From the NCBI GenBank assembly GCA_046347625.1, contig JAXMFU010000002.1:992001-1056000 (forward strand): a stretch of DNA of 64,000 bases. The letters run 5' to 3'. The position numbers were made by a program, and so were the translations under genes. Under the pieces are notes generated by a model that was given only the letters and a program-made list of their open reading frames with translations, searched no databases and was not told the DNA's origin. Each line of letters opens with the position of its first letter. The first letter of the stretch is position 1. This DNA comes from CAIMUS01 sp046347625 (GTDB lineage Bacteria; Pseudomonadota; Gammaproteobacteria; Competibacterales; Competibacteraceae). Shown here piece after piece: positions 16,781-26,198 of the stretch.

Positions 16781-17545
16781 ATGGACTTGGCGGTCGGCCA
16801 CTTTTCCAGCCTTTTTATCCTGCTGCTGCTGTTGACCGCCTGTGCCCAGTCAGCGCCGGGCTCGAAATCGGAGCCGACCGCAATCAGTGCGGCCAAGCTT
16901 AATATGCAGTTAGGTATTGCTTATATGCAACAGGGAAATTTTGACGTGGCACTGGACAAACTCAACAAGGCATTGGAGCGCGATGAGCGTCTGCCCGAGG
17001 CGCATAATGCTATTGCCCTGCTTTATGAAGGTACCGGCCGGCCCAACCTGGCCGAGCAGCATTATCAACGGGCAATAGAACTGGATGCCAACTATACCCT
17101 GGCAAAACTGAACTATGCACAATTTCTGTGCACCCACGGCCGACCCGATGCCGGGGAAGGCCGCTTTCTGGCCATTGCCAACAATCCGCCGGAGGGTTCC
17201 ACCGAACTGGCCGCTAAAGCCTACACGGGTGCGGCCGTCTGCGCGCTGGCTACCGACCGGCGCCGTGCCGACAGCTATCTCCGGCAGGCGTTGGCGCTCA
17301 AGCCGGATGCCGGCAGCGCCCTGTATCAATTGGCCAGTCTGTATTATGCCGACGGCGATTATGTAAAGGCCCGCGCTTTCCTGCAACGTTATCATGCGCA
17401 GGCCGGCTACCATCCTGAAAGCCTGTGGCTGGGTATCAGTATCGAAGATAAGCTGGGCAATTCGTCGTTAAAACAGGAATATACCGAACTTTTATTGTCG
17501 AAATTCGCCGATTCCGACGCCGCCCGTCGCCTGAAGTCGAAATGA
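16781..17545 (+). CDS. pilF: Type IV pilus biogenesis lipoprotein PilF/PilW
   Basis: Outer-membrane pilotin that helps assemble the PilQ secretin. 254 residues. The signal sequence ends in the lipobox LLTAC with lipidated Cys21. Several TPR repeats follow from about 40 to 235 (LGIAYMQQGNFDVALDKLNK, AHNAIALLYEGTGRPNLAEQ). It lies 9 bases after rlmN and overlaps rodZ by 4 bases (ATGA). This position between rlmN and rodZ is conserved for pilF in Gammaproteobacteria. No other pilus genes are in the window. Confidence 0.93.
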   Translation: MDLAVGHFSSLFILLLLLTACAQSAPGSKSEPTAISAAKLNMQLGIAYMQQGNFDVALDKLNKALERDERLPEAHNAIALLYEGTGRPNLAEQHYQRAIELDANYTLAKLNYAQFLCTHGRPDAGEGRFLAIANNPPEGSTELAAKAYTGAAVCALATDRRRADSYLRQALALKPDAGSALYQLASLYYADGDYVKARAFLQRYHAQAGYHPESLWLGISIEDKLGNSSLKQEYTELLLSKFADSDAARRLKSK

Positions 17546-18540
17546 ACGCACCAACGACCATATCGCAACAAGCCGCTACTTCCCCATCGGACGTAACGCA
17601 AGCGCTGGGCGCTTTGCTGAGCAAAGCACGCCAGGCACGCGGCCTGGAACGCCAGGAAGTCGCACTCCGCCTGGGCTTGAGCCAGGAAATCATCCGTGCT
17701 CTGGAAGAGGGCAACGCCCAACAGGTGGACGCACCGGTATTCGTGCGCGGCTATCTGTTACGCTATGCCCGTTTCCTCGGTCTGCCCGAACAGGAAATTC
17801 TGGAACGTTACCGGAACCTGGGCATCAGCGAGCAGCCTCCTCTACAAATCGCCCCGGTCAGGCCCGCCAAGACCGGCAGCCATGCACTGCTGCGGGGGAT
17901 CACCTATGTGTTGCTGGCGGCACTGTTAGGCTGGTTTGTCTGGCTGGGCTACGAGCAGGTCCCCGCCTGGCGGGATCAAGCCGGGTCCGATACCGCTCGA
18001 CCGCCGACGGCCGCTTCTTCCACGCCGGGCGTCCCGGCGCCAAACACCGGTCATCCCGGCACCGTCCCGTCGGAGCATGGCGGCCAGCCGCCGGCGGCAA
18101 CCACACCGATCAATCCAGTGCCTGCACCGGCCCCAGCCGAACCGACACCGGGGAATAACGGCGCGGGTTCGGTCGAGTCGCAGACGGCCGGGATTACCCC
18201 GCCGGCGGCAGAGAGCACACCAGCCGCCGGGGCACAGACGCCAACGGGCGCCGCGCCACCGGCATCGCTGCCACCGGGCCATGCCGAACTGACCTTGAAT
18301 TTCAAGGGAGATTGCTGGGTTTCGATCAAAGACGCCAACGGTCAACGTCTGGCCTATGGAGTCATGAAGGCCAATACCAGCAATACCTTTACCGGGTCCG
18401 CTCCGTTTCGCCTGGTGCTCGGTAATTCCAGTGCGGTGGAACTCAAGCTGAACGGCCGGCTCGTCGACCCGGCCACCTATGTCAAGCGTGGCGGCCCGAG
18501 CCAGTTGGTACTGAATCTGCCACTCAAGCCCGGTCCTTAG
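17542..18540 (+). CDS. rodZ: Cell-shape protein RodZ
   Basis: Links MreB to the elongasome at the inner membrane. 332 residues. The cytoplasmic Cro-like helix-turn-helix (about 20-90) shows LLSKARQARGLERQEVALRL. One membrane helix (about 118-136) is followed by a long Pro/Ala/Thr-rich periplasmic linker (about 145-245). The C-terminal DUF4115 domain (about 250-330) contains LNFKGDCWVSIKDANG. It overlaps pilF by 4 bases. ispG, which often follows rodZ, is absent; hisS comes next. Confidence 0.93.
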   Translation: MNAPTTISQQAATSPSDVTQALGALLSKARQARGLERQEVALRLGLSQEIIRALEEGNAQQVDAPVFVRGYLLRYARFLGLPEQEILERYRNLGISEQPPLQIAPVRPAKTGSHALLRGITYVLLAALLGWFVWLGYEQVPAWRDQAGSDTARPPTAASSTPGVPAPNTGHPGTVPSEHGGQPPAATTPINPVPAPAPAEPTPGNNGAGSVESQTAGITPPAAESTPAAGAQTPTGAAPPASLPPGHAELTLNFKGDCWVSIKDANGQRLAYGVMKANTSNTFTGSAPFRLVLGNSSAVELKLNGRLVDPATYVKRGGPSQLVLNLPLKPGP

Positions 18541-18588
18541 AAGCCGGCGCTCGTCCGTATCGACGTATTTCTACTCCGGCGGAACCGT

Positions 18589-19911
18589 ATGGCAAGACGC
18601 TTTCAGGCTGTGCGCGGTATGAACGATTACCTGCCCGAGACCACCCCGGTATGGGCGGGTGTCGAAACGACTTTGCGGGAACTGCTGACAGCCTATGGCT
18701 ACAGCGAAATCCGCCTGCCCCTGGTCGAACAGACCGAGTTGTTCGCCCGCTCCATCGGTACGGTCACCGATATCGTCGAGAAGGAAATGTATACCTTTGC
18801 CGACCGTAATGGCGACAGCCTGACCTTGCGGCCGGAGGGGACCGCCGGTTGCGTGCGCGCCTGTCTGGAGCACGGCCTGTTGCATAACCAGAGCCAACGC
18901 CTGTGGTATCTGGGGCCGATGTTTCGGCATGAACGACCACAGAAAGGACGCTACCGGCAGTTTCACCAGATCGGCGCCGAAGCCTTCGGCATGGCCGGTC
19001 CCGATATCGATGCGGAGATGATCTGTCTGACGGCCCGCTTCTGGCAATGCCTGGACGTCCGGGAAGTCACTTTACAGCTCAATTCCTTGGGTTCCAGCGC
19101 CGCGCGCCGGGACTATCGAGATCGGCTGGTAGCCTATCTGGAGTCCCATCTGGAGGCGTTGGATGAGGATAGCCGGCGCCGGCTGTATAGCAATCCCCTG
19201 CGTATTCTGGACAGCAAGAATCCCGCCATGCAGCCTCTGCTCGCCGAGGCGCCGCAACTGACGGAACAGCTCGATCCGGATTCGCGGCAACATTTCGACG
19301 GCCTGCTGGAATTGCTGGAGGTCGCCGGTATTCCCTATGAGATCAACCCCCGCCTGGTCCGAGGGCTGGATTACTATGGCAAAACCGTGTTCGAATGGGT
19401 AACCGAGCGGCTAGGCGCACAGGCTACGCTGTGTGCCGGCGGCCGTTATGATGGCCTGGTGGAGGAACTCGGGGGACGGCCGACACCGGCCATCGGTTTT
19501 GCCGTGGGACTGGAGCGCTTGATCGTGTTGCTGACCGAGGCCGGATATGCGGGCCTGAAGACCGATCCGCAGGTCTATCTGGCCACGGTGGGGGAAGCCG
19601 CCGGACGACATGGACTGCTGCTGGCCGAGCGCCTGCGAGACCGGCTGCCGGGCTTACGCTTACAGTTCGATTGCGGTGGCGGCCATTTCAAGTCCCAGCT
19701 CAAGCGGGCCGATCGCAGCGGCGCCCGCTTGGCACTGCTGCTGGGAGAAGACGAAGTGAACGCCGGCGCCGTGACCGTTAAATTTCTGCGGGAAGAACAA
19801 CCCCAGCAGACGGTATCCCAGGAGCGGCTGGTGGATTTCCTGGCCGCTTACCTGGCCGCCGGACGGCAAACGGCGGAATATAATACGACTACCTGCATAA
19901 AAGAGGCTTAA
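18589..19911 (+). CDS. hisS: Histidyl-tRNA synthetase
   Basis: Charges tRNA-His. 440 residues, class II. The N-terminal GMNDYLP is at 10-16, motif 2 (FRHERPQKGRYRQFHQIGAE) begins at 112, and the histidine-specific segment RGLDYYGKTVFEW and CAGGRYDGL follow. The C-terminal anticodon-binding domain follows from about 330. The stop TAA abuts the GTG start of the next gene directly. It belongs to the ndk-bamB cluster. Confidence 0.97.
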   Translation: MARRFQAVRGMNDYLPETTPVWAGVETTLRELLTAYGYSEIRLPLVEQTELFARSIGTVTDIVEKEMYTFADRNGDSLTLRPEGTAGCVRACLEHGLLHNQSQRLWYLGPMFRHERPQKGRYRQFHQIGAEAFGMAGPDIDAEMICLTARFWQCLDVREVTLQLNSLGSSAARRDYRDRLVAYLESHLEALDEDSRRRLYSNPLRILDSKNPAMQPLLAEAPQLTEQLDPDSRQHFDGLLELLEVAGIPYEINPRLVRGLDYYGKTVFEWVTERLGAQATLCAGGRYDGLVEELGGRPTPAIGFAVGLERLIVLLTEAGYAGLKTDPQVYLATVGEAAGRHGLLLAERLRDRLPGLRLQFDCGGGHFKSQLKRADRSGARLALLLGEDEVNAGAVTVKFLREEQPQQTVSQERLVDFLAAYLAAGRQTAEYNTTTCIKEA

Positions 19912-20547
19912 GTGGATTACTACGTTTCTGATGATGAACAGGTCGAGCGCCTAAAAAAATGGTGGCAGGACAATGCCAAAGCGATTTTCGGTGGTATCGC
20001 CATCGGTCTGGCGGTGGTACTGGGCTGGCAGTATTGGACTGCCCATCGGACCGCCCGGGCCGAGCAGGCTTCGGCACATTATGCGGTCCTGCAGCAGGCG
20101 GTGGAGCAACAGGACACCGCGTTGGCCCAGCAACAAGGGCAGATCCTGCTGAAGGACTTTTCCAAGTCCGCTTATGCCGTGCTGGCATCTCTGGAGCTTG
20201 CCAAGCTGGCGGCCCAGTCCGGCGACAATGCCGCCGCCGGCCAGCACTTGCAATGGGTCATCGCTCATACCCGGCAGGCCGAGATCAAGGATATTGCCAG
20301 ATTGCGTCTGGTCCGGGTGCTGCTGGCCGAAAACCGCTATGACGATGCCGCCGCACTCCTTAACGAGATCGGCAATCCCAATCTAACCGCGGAACGGGAG
20401 GAACTGCGCGGCGACTTGTATGCCGCTCGCAACGAGCCGGCCAAAGCCCGTGAGGCTTATCAGGCGGCACTCGGCGTCAAAACCGGCAATCCGTTGTTGC
20501 GGCTGAAGCTCGATAATCTACCGGCGGCGGAAGCGCCCAAGGAGTAA
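19912..20547 (+). CDS. yfgM: YfgM family periplasmic ancillary SecYEG translocon subunit
   Basis: Inner-membrane protein with a periplasmic TPR domain that works with PpiD at the Sec translocon. 211 residues. The short cytoplasmic start (MDYYVSDDEQVERLKKWWQ) is typical of the family. One membrane helix (about 24-43) is followed by TPR-like helices to the end. Starts at GTG immediately after the hisS stop; hisS-yfgM-bamB is a conserved order. Confidence 0.93.
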   Translation: MDYYVSDDEQVERLKKWWQDNAKAIFGGIAIGLAVVLGWQYWTAHRTARAEQASAHYAVLQQAVEQQDTALAQQQGQILLKDFSKSAYAVLASLELAKLAAQSGDNAAAGQHLQWVIAHTRQAEIKDIARLRLVRVLLAENRYDDAAALLNEIGNPNLTAEREELRGDLYAARNEPAKAREAYQAALGVKTGNPLLRLKLDNLPAAEAPKE

Positions 20548-20554
20548 TCGAGCC

Positions 20555-21724
20555 ATGCGGAGATTGGGTGGCTGGCTCCTGGTAGGGATCCTCTGGCTCG
20601 GTGGTACCGGTTGCAGTTGGATCAGTGATTATCTGGCCGGTTCCGATAATGCCATACCACCGACCGAATTGCAGACCATCGAGAATCCTATTTCGGTGAG
20701 TAAGCAATGGGATGCGCAAGTGGGTTCAGGTACGGAAGGTGCTTTTATCAGGTTATCGCCGATGCTGGCGGAAGGCCGGCTTTATGCAGCCAGCCATAAC
20801 GGCATCGTGATGGCGCTGGATGCGGCCAACGGCCAGACGGTGTGGAAGACCGATACCGAGCTGACCATCACGGCCGGGGTCGGGGTGGGCGATGGTCTGG
20901 TATTAGTCGGCACCGACAAGGGGAAGGTGCTGGCCCTGACGCTGGCGGATGGGACCGAGAACTGGCGTGCCCAGGTATCCAGCGAAATTCTGGCGGCTCC
21001 CCGGGTGACCCAAGGGATAGTCGTCGTGCGCAGCATCGATGGTAAATTCACCGGCTTGAGTGCCGCCGCCGGCCAGCGCTTATGGCTCTACAGTACGCCT
21101 GCCATGCCGGCGCTGACCTTGCGGGGCGCGGCGGCTCCGCTTCTGGTACCCGGCGCGGTCATCGCCGGTCTGGAAAACGGCAGATTGCTGATCTTATCGC
21201 TGGATAAAGGGATTCCGATTTCGGAACGGACGATTGCCATACCGCGTGGCCGTACCGACCTGGAGCGTATGGTCGACATCGATGCCGATCCCAGAATCGT
21301 CGGCAGCACGCTTTATATCGCCGCCTACCAGGGTAATATCACCGCGGTCAATCTGCGGGATGGCGGCACGCTCTGGAGTCGGGATATTTCCAATTACAGC
21401 GGGCTGGATGCCGATACCAGTCGGGTGTATATCACCGATGACAGCGATACTGTCCAGGCGCTGGACAGCCGTACCGGCCAGACTCTCTGGCAACAGACGG
21501 GACTGATCGGGCGCAAGTTATCGACGCCGGTCGTCAGTGAGGGTTATTTGGTCGTAGGCGATTTCGAGGGCTATCTGCACTGGCTGGACATCGACACGGG
21601 TAAGATTATCGGCCGGGTAAGGGTGGATAGCACGGGTATCCGAGTGGCTCCCGTGAGCCGTGGCGGGATCGTCTATGTGCTGTCCGAGGGCGGAACGCTG
21701 GCTGCCTATCAAGTCGGGAGCTGA
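20555..21724 (+). CDS. bamB: Outer membrane protein assembly factor BamB
   Basis: Lipoprotein of the BAM complex that helps insert beta-barrel proteins. 389 residues. The signal sequence ends at lipidated Cys20 (GGTGCSW). Eight-bladed propeller repeats of the PQQ type follow, with recurring phrases such as VMALDAANGQTVWKT, VLALTLADGTENWRA and VQALDSRTGQTLWQQ. It sits 7 bases after yfgM. der (engA), the usual next gene, is missing; palindromic repeats and speE follow instead. Confidence 0.96.
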   Translation: MRRLGGWLLVGILWLGGTGCSWISDYLAGSDNAIPPTELQTIENPISVSKQWDAQVGSGTEGAFIRLSPMLAEGRLYAASHNGIVMALDAANGQTVWKTDTELTITAGVGVGDGLVLVGTDKGKVLALTLADGTENWRAQVSSEILAAPRVTQGIVVVRSIDGKFTGLSAAAGQRLWLYSTPAMPALTLRGAAAPLLVPGAVIAGLENGRLLILSLDKGIPISERTIAIPRGRTDLERMVDIDADPRIVGSTLYIAAYQGNITAVNLRDGGTLWSRDISNYSGLDADTSRVYITDDSDTVQALDSRTGQTLWQQTGLIGRKLSTPVVSEGYLVVGDFEGYLHWLDIDTGKIIGRVRVDSTGIRVAPVSRGGIVYVLSEGGTLAAYQVGS

Positions 21725-21748
21725 AGGGCATAGGTGGCAGTTTAAAAG

Positions 21749-21821
21749 GTAGGGTGGGCCGCTGGTCTGCCCACGCTGCCCCGGAGGCAGGATTGGTGGG
21801 CAGACCAGCTGCCCACCCTAC
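21749..21821. repeat. REP-like palindrome, GTAGGGTGGGC family
   Basis: Arms GTAGGGTGGGCCGCTGGTCT and its near complement AGACCAGCTGCCCACCCTAC. Almost the same as 38282-38354. Confidence 0.75.
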
Positions 21822-21832
21822 AAAACTCAGTT

Positions 21833-21935
21833 GTAGGATGGGTAGAGCCGCGCGCAGCGCTGCGAAACCCATCGTTTTCGCACGACTCGGCGGATGATGG
21901 GTTTCACTCCGCTTACGCGCCGCTCTACCCATCCT
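21833..21935. repeat. REP-like palindrome, GTAGGATGGGTAGAGC family
   Basis: Second full copy of the repeat at 4106-4209, with the same nested layout. The final base pair of the outer arm is lost (CCATCCTTA). Confidence 0.7.
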
Positions 21936-22057
21936 TATATCTTGGATTCTGTATCATGAGACAGCCGGCGTAGCCTGGATGGAGCGAAGCTGGCGAAGCG
22001 CAATCCAAGTTTCGCCTGACACCGGCAACTGCGCTCGAAGCATAACTTTCAACCCCC

Positions 22058-22915
22058 TCACTCCGCCAAAGCCCGCCGCATAAACTCCGGCGTCGCCAGG
22101 GAGGCGCGGTGAATGTTCACATTATAGTAGTCCGTGGTAAACAGTTTGGCGGCGGCATCCTGTTCACGAAAGCGGGTGGGATCGCCGGTTTTGGTGGCCA
22201 GCGTGACGGTCCACCAGCCGGAAGGATAGACGCATTGGGGAAAGTGCAGCGTATGGACGGCGGCAAATCCCGCCTGCCGTAAACTTTGCCGTAACGGTTT
22301 CAAAACGCTCTGCAGGTGAAACAACGGGGATTCGCTCTGCTGCACCAGCAGGCCGATCTCACTCAGCGCTCGCAGGCAATCCTGTAAAAATGGGGTCCCG
22401 AACAAGCCTTCGGCGGGACCGACCGGGTCGGTGCTGTCTATGATAATTACGTCATAGGAAGCCGGGGCGGCATTTCGTACCCAGGCAATGCCGTCGGCAA
22501 AGTGCAACTGCGCCCGCGGGTCCTGATTGGATTCACACAGTTCGGGAAAATACTGTTCCGCCGCCCGGGTCACCACCTCGTCGATATCCACCTGTACGGC
22601 CTGTTCCACGCCGGGATGCTTCAAGACTTCCCGCAGTGTGCCGCAATCGCCGCCGCCGATGATCAGCACCCGCCGGGGGTCCGGGTGGGTAAACAGCGCC
22701 GGGTGAACCAGCATCTCGTGATAGAGAAAATTATCCCGCTGGCTGAGCATGATACAGCCGTCGATGACCATCAGATGGCCAAAGCCCACCGTGGCGTAAA
22801 CCTCGATGTATTGGTACGGACTTTGCTGAGCGAACAACCGTTCCTCGATCCGCACGGAAAACGCGGAACCGCTGGCGGAATGGGTTTCGGAAAACCAGGT
22901 CTGATCCAGTGCCAT
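22058..22915 (-). CDS. speE: Spermidine synthase
   Basis: Aminopropyltransferase making spermidine from putrescine and decarboxylated S-adenosylmethionine. 285 residues, close to E. coli SpeE. The nucleotide loop LIIGGGDCGTLREVLKH is at about 84-100, DEVVTRAAEQYFPEL and DSTDPVGPAEGLF hold catalytic residues, and the N-terminal beta domain shows YQYIEVYATVGFGHLMVIDG. It is transcribed divergently from speA, so arginine decarboxylation and spermidine formation are encoded side by side. speB and speD are not in the window. Confidence 0.95.
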   Translation of the reverse strand: MALDQTWFSETHSASGSAFSVRIEERLFAQQSPYQYIEVYATVGFGHLMVIDGCIMLSQRDNFLYHEMLVHPALFTHPDPRRVLIIGGGDCGTLREVLKHPGVEQAVQVDIDEVVTRAAEQYFPELCESNQDPRAQLHFADGIAWVRNAAPASYDVIIIDSTDPVGPAEGLFGTPFLQDCLRALSEIGLLVQQSESPLFHLQSVLKPLRQSLRQAGFAAVHTLHFPQCVYPSGWWTVTLATKTGDPTRFREQDAAAKLFTTDYYNVNIHRASLATPEFMRRALAE

Positions 22916-23005
22916 CGGGGTATACTCCTCTAGATTCAGCCGGGTTGCCGATCCTCGAACCCGGCAGTGGTCGGCTACGGAGAAAAGGTAGTGAACGAGA
23001 GTTCG

Positions 23006-24898
23006 ATGCAGTCACCGGCCTGGACCTTGGACCAGGCGCGCGAAGTATACAATATCGCCCGCTGGAGCGGGGGTTACTTCGATATCGATGCTGATGGGCG
23101 TCTAGTGGTGCGTGCACCGCGTGCCGACCGGCACCCGGGCATTGTGCTGGCAACGCTGGCGGCCGACCTGCTGGACCGGGGTTATGGATTGCCGGTGCTG
23201 GCTCGATTCAATCATATTTTACATGACCGGGTGGATACCCTGTGCGAGGCTTTCGCCAGGGCCATCGAGACCCATGCCTATGAAGGGCACTATACCGCCG
23301 TTTATCCCATCAAGGTCAACCAGCAGCAGCGGGTGGTCGGCGAGATCGTCCGGCATGGCGGCGCCAGGGTCGGTCTGGAGGCCGGCAGCAAACCGGAATT
23401 GATGGCGGTGCTGGCTTTGTCGCAGCCCGGTGGCATTATCGTCTGCAACGGTTACAAGGATAGCGAATACATCCGGCTTGCCCTGATCGGCCGGCGATTG
23501 GGCTTAAAAGTTTTTATCGTGGTGGAAAAGCTCAGTGAACTGGAACTGATCATGGACGAGGCCGGCTCACTGGGCGTGCGCCCCGAGTTAGGCATCCGGG
23601 TCCGCCTGGCCTCCGTCGGCGCCGGCAAGTGGCAAGATACCGGCGGGGAGAAGTCCAAATTCGGCCTGTCCGCCGGGCAGGTCTTACAGGCCGTGGCGCA
23701 GTTACGCGCCCGCGATTGGCAGGATACGCTGACCCTGCTGCACTGCCATCTGGGCTCGCAGATCGCCAATATCCGCGATATTCAACTCGGCCTGCGGGAA
23801 GTCGGTCGCTACTACGCCGAACTGCACAGCCTGGGGATACCGCTGGCTTACGTGGACGTGGGCGGCGGCCTGGGCGTGGACTACGCGGGCACCGGCACAC
23901 GCAGTGATTGCTCGATGAATTACAGCGTCCAGGAGTACGCCAATCATGTCGTCCATACTCTCTGGGAAATCTGCGCCGAGCGCCAGTTACCTCATCCTAA
24001 TGTCATTACCGAGTCGGGACGAGCACTGACCGCCCATCACGCCGTACTGATCACCAATATCATCGACCACGAACCGGCACCGGGTGACGTGGCGCCACCG
24101 GCACCCGAACCGACCGATCCGTTCGTTTTGCGTAATCTCTGGTCGGTCTATCGGGCACTCTCCCCCCAATCCGCCGTAGAAGCCTACCATGATGCCGTCT
24201 ACTGGCTGGGCGAGGCCCAGAGCGGCTACATCCATGGCGTCCTCGGTCTGGAACAGCGCGCCCGGGCCGAGCAGCTCTATTACACCATCTGCCGGCAGGT
24301 AAAACCCTACCTCAATCCCGGTGCCCGCGCCCACCGCGAGTTATTGGATGAACTGAATCATAAGCTGGCGGAGAAATTCTTTATCAACTTATCGATATTT
24401 CAATCCATGCCGGATGTCTGGGCGATCGATCAGATTTTTCCAATCCTGCCGTTACAGCGCTTGCAGGAGCCGCCGTCGAGCCGCGCCATTTTGCAGGACC
24501 TGACCTGTGATTCCGATGGCCGTATTGAATACTATGTCGACAGCCAGGGGATAGAGACCACCCTGCCCTTGCCACCTTATCGTGAGGGTGAACCCTATCT
24601 GCTGGGTATTTTCCTGGTCGGTGCCTATCAGGAAATCCTGGGAGATATGCACAATCTGTTCGGTGACACCGACGCCGTCAACGTCGAATTGACCGAGCAA
24701 GGCGGTTATCGGCTGGTGGAGCCGGAACATGGCGATACGGTCGCGGATCTCCTGCGTTATGTACACTTCGAGCCGGAACTGTTACTGGCGGCCTATCAGG
24801 ACAAACTGGCCGCGAGCACGCTCGGCAAGGCCGAACGCAAGGCATACCTGGCTGAACTTAAAGCCGGTTTGCAGGGATATACTTATTTAGAGGATTGA
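23006..24898 (+). CDS. speA: Biosynthetic arginine decarboxylase
   Basis: PLP enzyme converting arginine to agmatine, the first step of the agmatine route to putrescine. 630 residues from the chosen ATG; GTG at 22991 (GGAG 8 bases upstream) or 22967 would add 5 or 13 residues. The PLP lysine lies in YTAVYPIKVNQQ, followed by GLEAGSKPELMAVL and HCHLGSQIANI. The glycine loop is DVGGGLGVDY, and SIFQSMPDVWAIDQIFPI lies near the C-terminus. Fold type III, SpeA family. Divergent to speE. Confidence 0.95.
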   Translation: MQSPAWTLDQAREVYNIARWSGGYFDIDADGRLVVRAPRADRHPGIVLATLAADLLDRGYGLPVLARFNHILHDRVDTLCEAFARAIETHAYEGHYTAVYPIKVNQQQRVVGEIVRHGGARVGLEAGSKPELMAVLALSQPGGIIVCNGYKDSEYIRLALIGRRLGLKVFIVVEKLSELELIMDEAGSLGVRPELGIRVRLASVGAGKWQDTGGEKSKFGLSAGQVLQAVAQLRARDWQDTLTLLHCHLGSQIANIRDIQLGLREVGRYYAELHSLGIPLAYVDVGGGLGVDYAGTGTRSDCSMNYSVQEYANHVVHTLWEICAERQLPHPNVITESGRALTAHHAVLITNIIDHEPAPGDVAPPAPEPTDPFVLRNLWSVYRALSPQSAVEAYHDAVYWLGEAQSGYIHGVLGLEQRARAEQLYYTICRQVKPYLNPGARAHRELLDELNHKLAEKFFINLSIFQSMPDVWAIDQIFPILPLQRLQEPPSSRAILQDLTCDSDGRIEYYVDSQGIETTLPLPPYREGEPYLLGIFLVGAYQEILGDMHNLFGDTDAVNVELTEQGGYRLVEPEHGDTVADLLRYVHFEPELLLAAYQDKLAASTLGKAERKAYLAELKAGLQGYTYLED

Positions 24899-24980
24899 AG
24901 TGGCAGGGAGCTCGTCTGCCCACCAAACCGGTCATGCCCTGCAGAAAAATGGCACGTCCGGGGATGAAACTCCGCTCCCT

Positions 24981-25056
24981 GTCGGGTTACGACGCGCCCG
25001 TCACCTCGTAGCGCGTGGCTACCTGGGTGGCAGGCACGTCTAATCCGACTTACGGG
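24981..25056. repeat. REP-like palindrome, GTCGGGTTACGACGCG family
   Basis: GTCGGGTTACGACGCGCCCG on the left and a degraded GCACGTCTAATCCGACTTAC on the right, followed by GGGAGGATTTTCACGG. The same pattern recurs several times at 29060-29605 and at 51845-51913. Confidence 0.65.
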
Positions 25057-25181
25057 AGGATTTTCACGGTGACCCTGCCCTCGGCATTCAACACCTTGCC
25101 TGCCAAGGAACGATCGCCACGCCGATGTTTCTAAAAACAATAATATTGTTGATTTTATGCACTCGTGTGCAGGTGAGTGAA

Positions 25182-25529
25182 ATGCAATTGTTGCTACTGT
25201 TGAGTTTGGTCGTATTCTTGCCGTCGGCAGTCGCTCAGGAAGCGATTTACCGGTGGCAGGACGCTCAGGGTAATATCCATTACGGCAGTAAGCCGCCGGC
25301 CGATGTGCGGGCGGAATCCATGGGCACACGTACTCAGCCCTTGACCGTGAATCCCGATGAGTCGGTGTACACCTGGAAGGATGAAAAGGGACATATCCAT
25401 TATGGCGACCACCCGCCGCCGGGGACAGAGGCGAAGTCGCTCGATACCAGCACCAGCCCTTTGTCAACCATCCGCAAGACCGAGATGCGCGCGGGTGAAC
25501 AGCAGTTATTGGAGGGGACCCAACGCTAG
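25182..25529 (+). CDS. Secreted protein with two DUF4124 repeats
   Basis: 115 residues. A signal peptide (MQLLLLLSLVVFLPSAVAQ) is followed by two copies of the DUF4124 motif (AIYRWQDAQGNIHYGSKPP and SVYTWKDEKGHIHYGDHPPP). DUF4124 is common in Gammaproteobacterial periplasmic proteins and has no known function. The ATG at 25182 is preferred over one at 25125 because it gives a clean signal peptide and has AGGTGA upstream. Confidence 0.8.
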   Translation: MQLLLLLSLVVFLPSAVAQEAIYRWQDAQGNIHYGSKPPADVRAESMGTRTQPLTVNPDESVYTWKDEKGHIHYGDHPPPGTEAKSLDTSTSPLSTIRKTEMRAGEQQLLEGTQR

Positions 25530-25560
25530 GACCGTACCCGTACAAGGCTGGGACGCCGAC

Positions 25561-25580
25561 ATCCGGCAAAATTGCCGGAT
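25561..25580. terminator. Hairpin between convergent genes
   Basis: ATCCGGCAA and TTGCCGGAT form a perfect 9 bp stem with an AA loop. It lies 31 bases after the DUF4124 stop and 28 bases after the end of the small minus-strand gene, so it could end transcription from both sides. Only weak T runs follow. Confidence 0.5.
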
Positions 25581-25607
25581 GCTTTATAGCCGTGGTGGTT
25601 CGGCAGC

Positions 25608-25784
25608 TTAACTCAACAGCAAACCCGGCCAGCGGCGCTGTAATTCGGTTAACCAGATCCGCCGCCGCCGCTGCCGTTCATCTTCCGGCATGCCGCTCAG
25701 CAAAGCCTGGTAATATTCATGCGAAGCACGAGTGATCGCCTGATCGTCGGGAGGCAGGGATTCGATATCGCGATGAGTCAGCAT
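25608..25784 (-). CDS. Small hypothetical protein, 58 residues
   Basis: Not recognised. Reads MLTHRDIESLPPDDQAITRA near the start and ends QRRWPGLLLS. The coding sequence is acidic at first and strongly basic in the middle (RQRRRRIW), suggesting a helical, possibly nucleic-acid-binding or membrane-surface peptide. AAAGGGGA lies about 9-12 bases before ATG. It is separated from the DUF4124 gene by a hairpin and is transcribed towards it. Confidence 0.55.
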   Translation of the reverse strand: MLTHRDIESLPPDDQAITRASHEYYQALLSGMPEDERQRRRRIWLTELQRRWPGLLLS

Positions 25785-26198
25785 CTGTGCTATTCCCCTT
25801 TCATGACAAGCTGATAAATGCTTACCAGCAACTTAGCAACAACTGGACCCTATAGGATTAAGTATTGCCTAATCATTCTTTGCGGTCCGGTTTAAGGTAT
25901 CGATCATCCGTTCCGGTCCATCGGAGCTATCATGTTCTTAACCTGGGGCGCAATTTTAGCAAAAATTGCAGCGCACAATATGACCGCCGGTCAAACTCGG
26001 CGTTCCAGACGCTTTGCCGGCGAGCATAATCGCAACCGGAGCCGAATCTTGCAGAAAAATCAAATTATTTAGGATCACTGATTGGCATGGATCGCTCGCT
26101 TTCACGCTTTTGTCCGTTAACAATTTTTAACTTTTTGCCGGCTGAAAGCGTAGCGGCGGTGACGTCGCCGCCGCCACCTTGCCGGCCATGATCCTGTT
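25785..26198. other. Non-coding spacer
   Basis: I see no gene here. It is AT-richer than its surroundings. An imperfect palindrome around GGCGGTGACGTCGCCGCC lies near 26155. It probably carries promoters for the small minus-strand gene and for the squalene-synthase-like gene. Confidence 0.5.

Larger units (their letters stand above)
21725..22057. other. bamB-speE spacer filled with palindromes
   Basis: No gene is visible. The two genes converge, and the space holds one GTAGGGTGGGC-type repeat and one GTAGGATGGGTAGAGC-type repeat, back to back, plus a degraded GTAGCCTGGATGGAGCGAAG piece near 21970. Confidence 0.7.
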
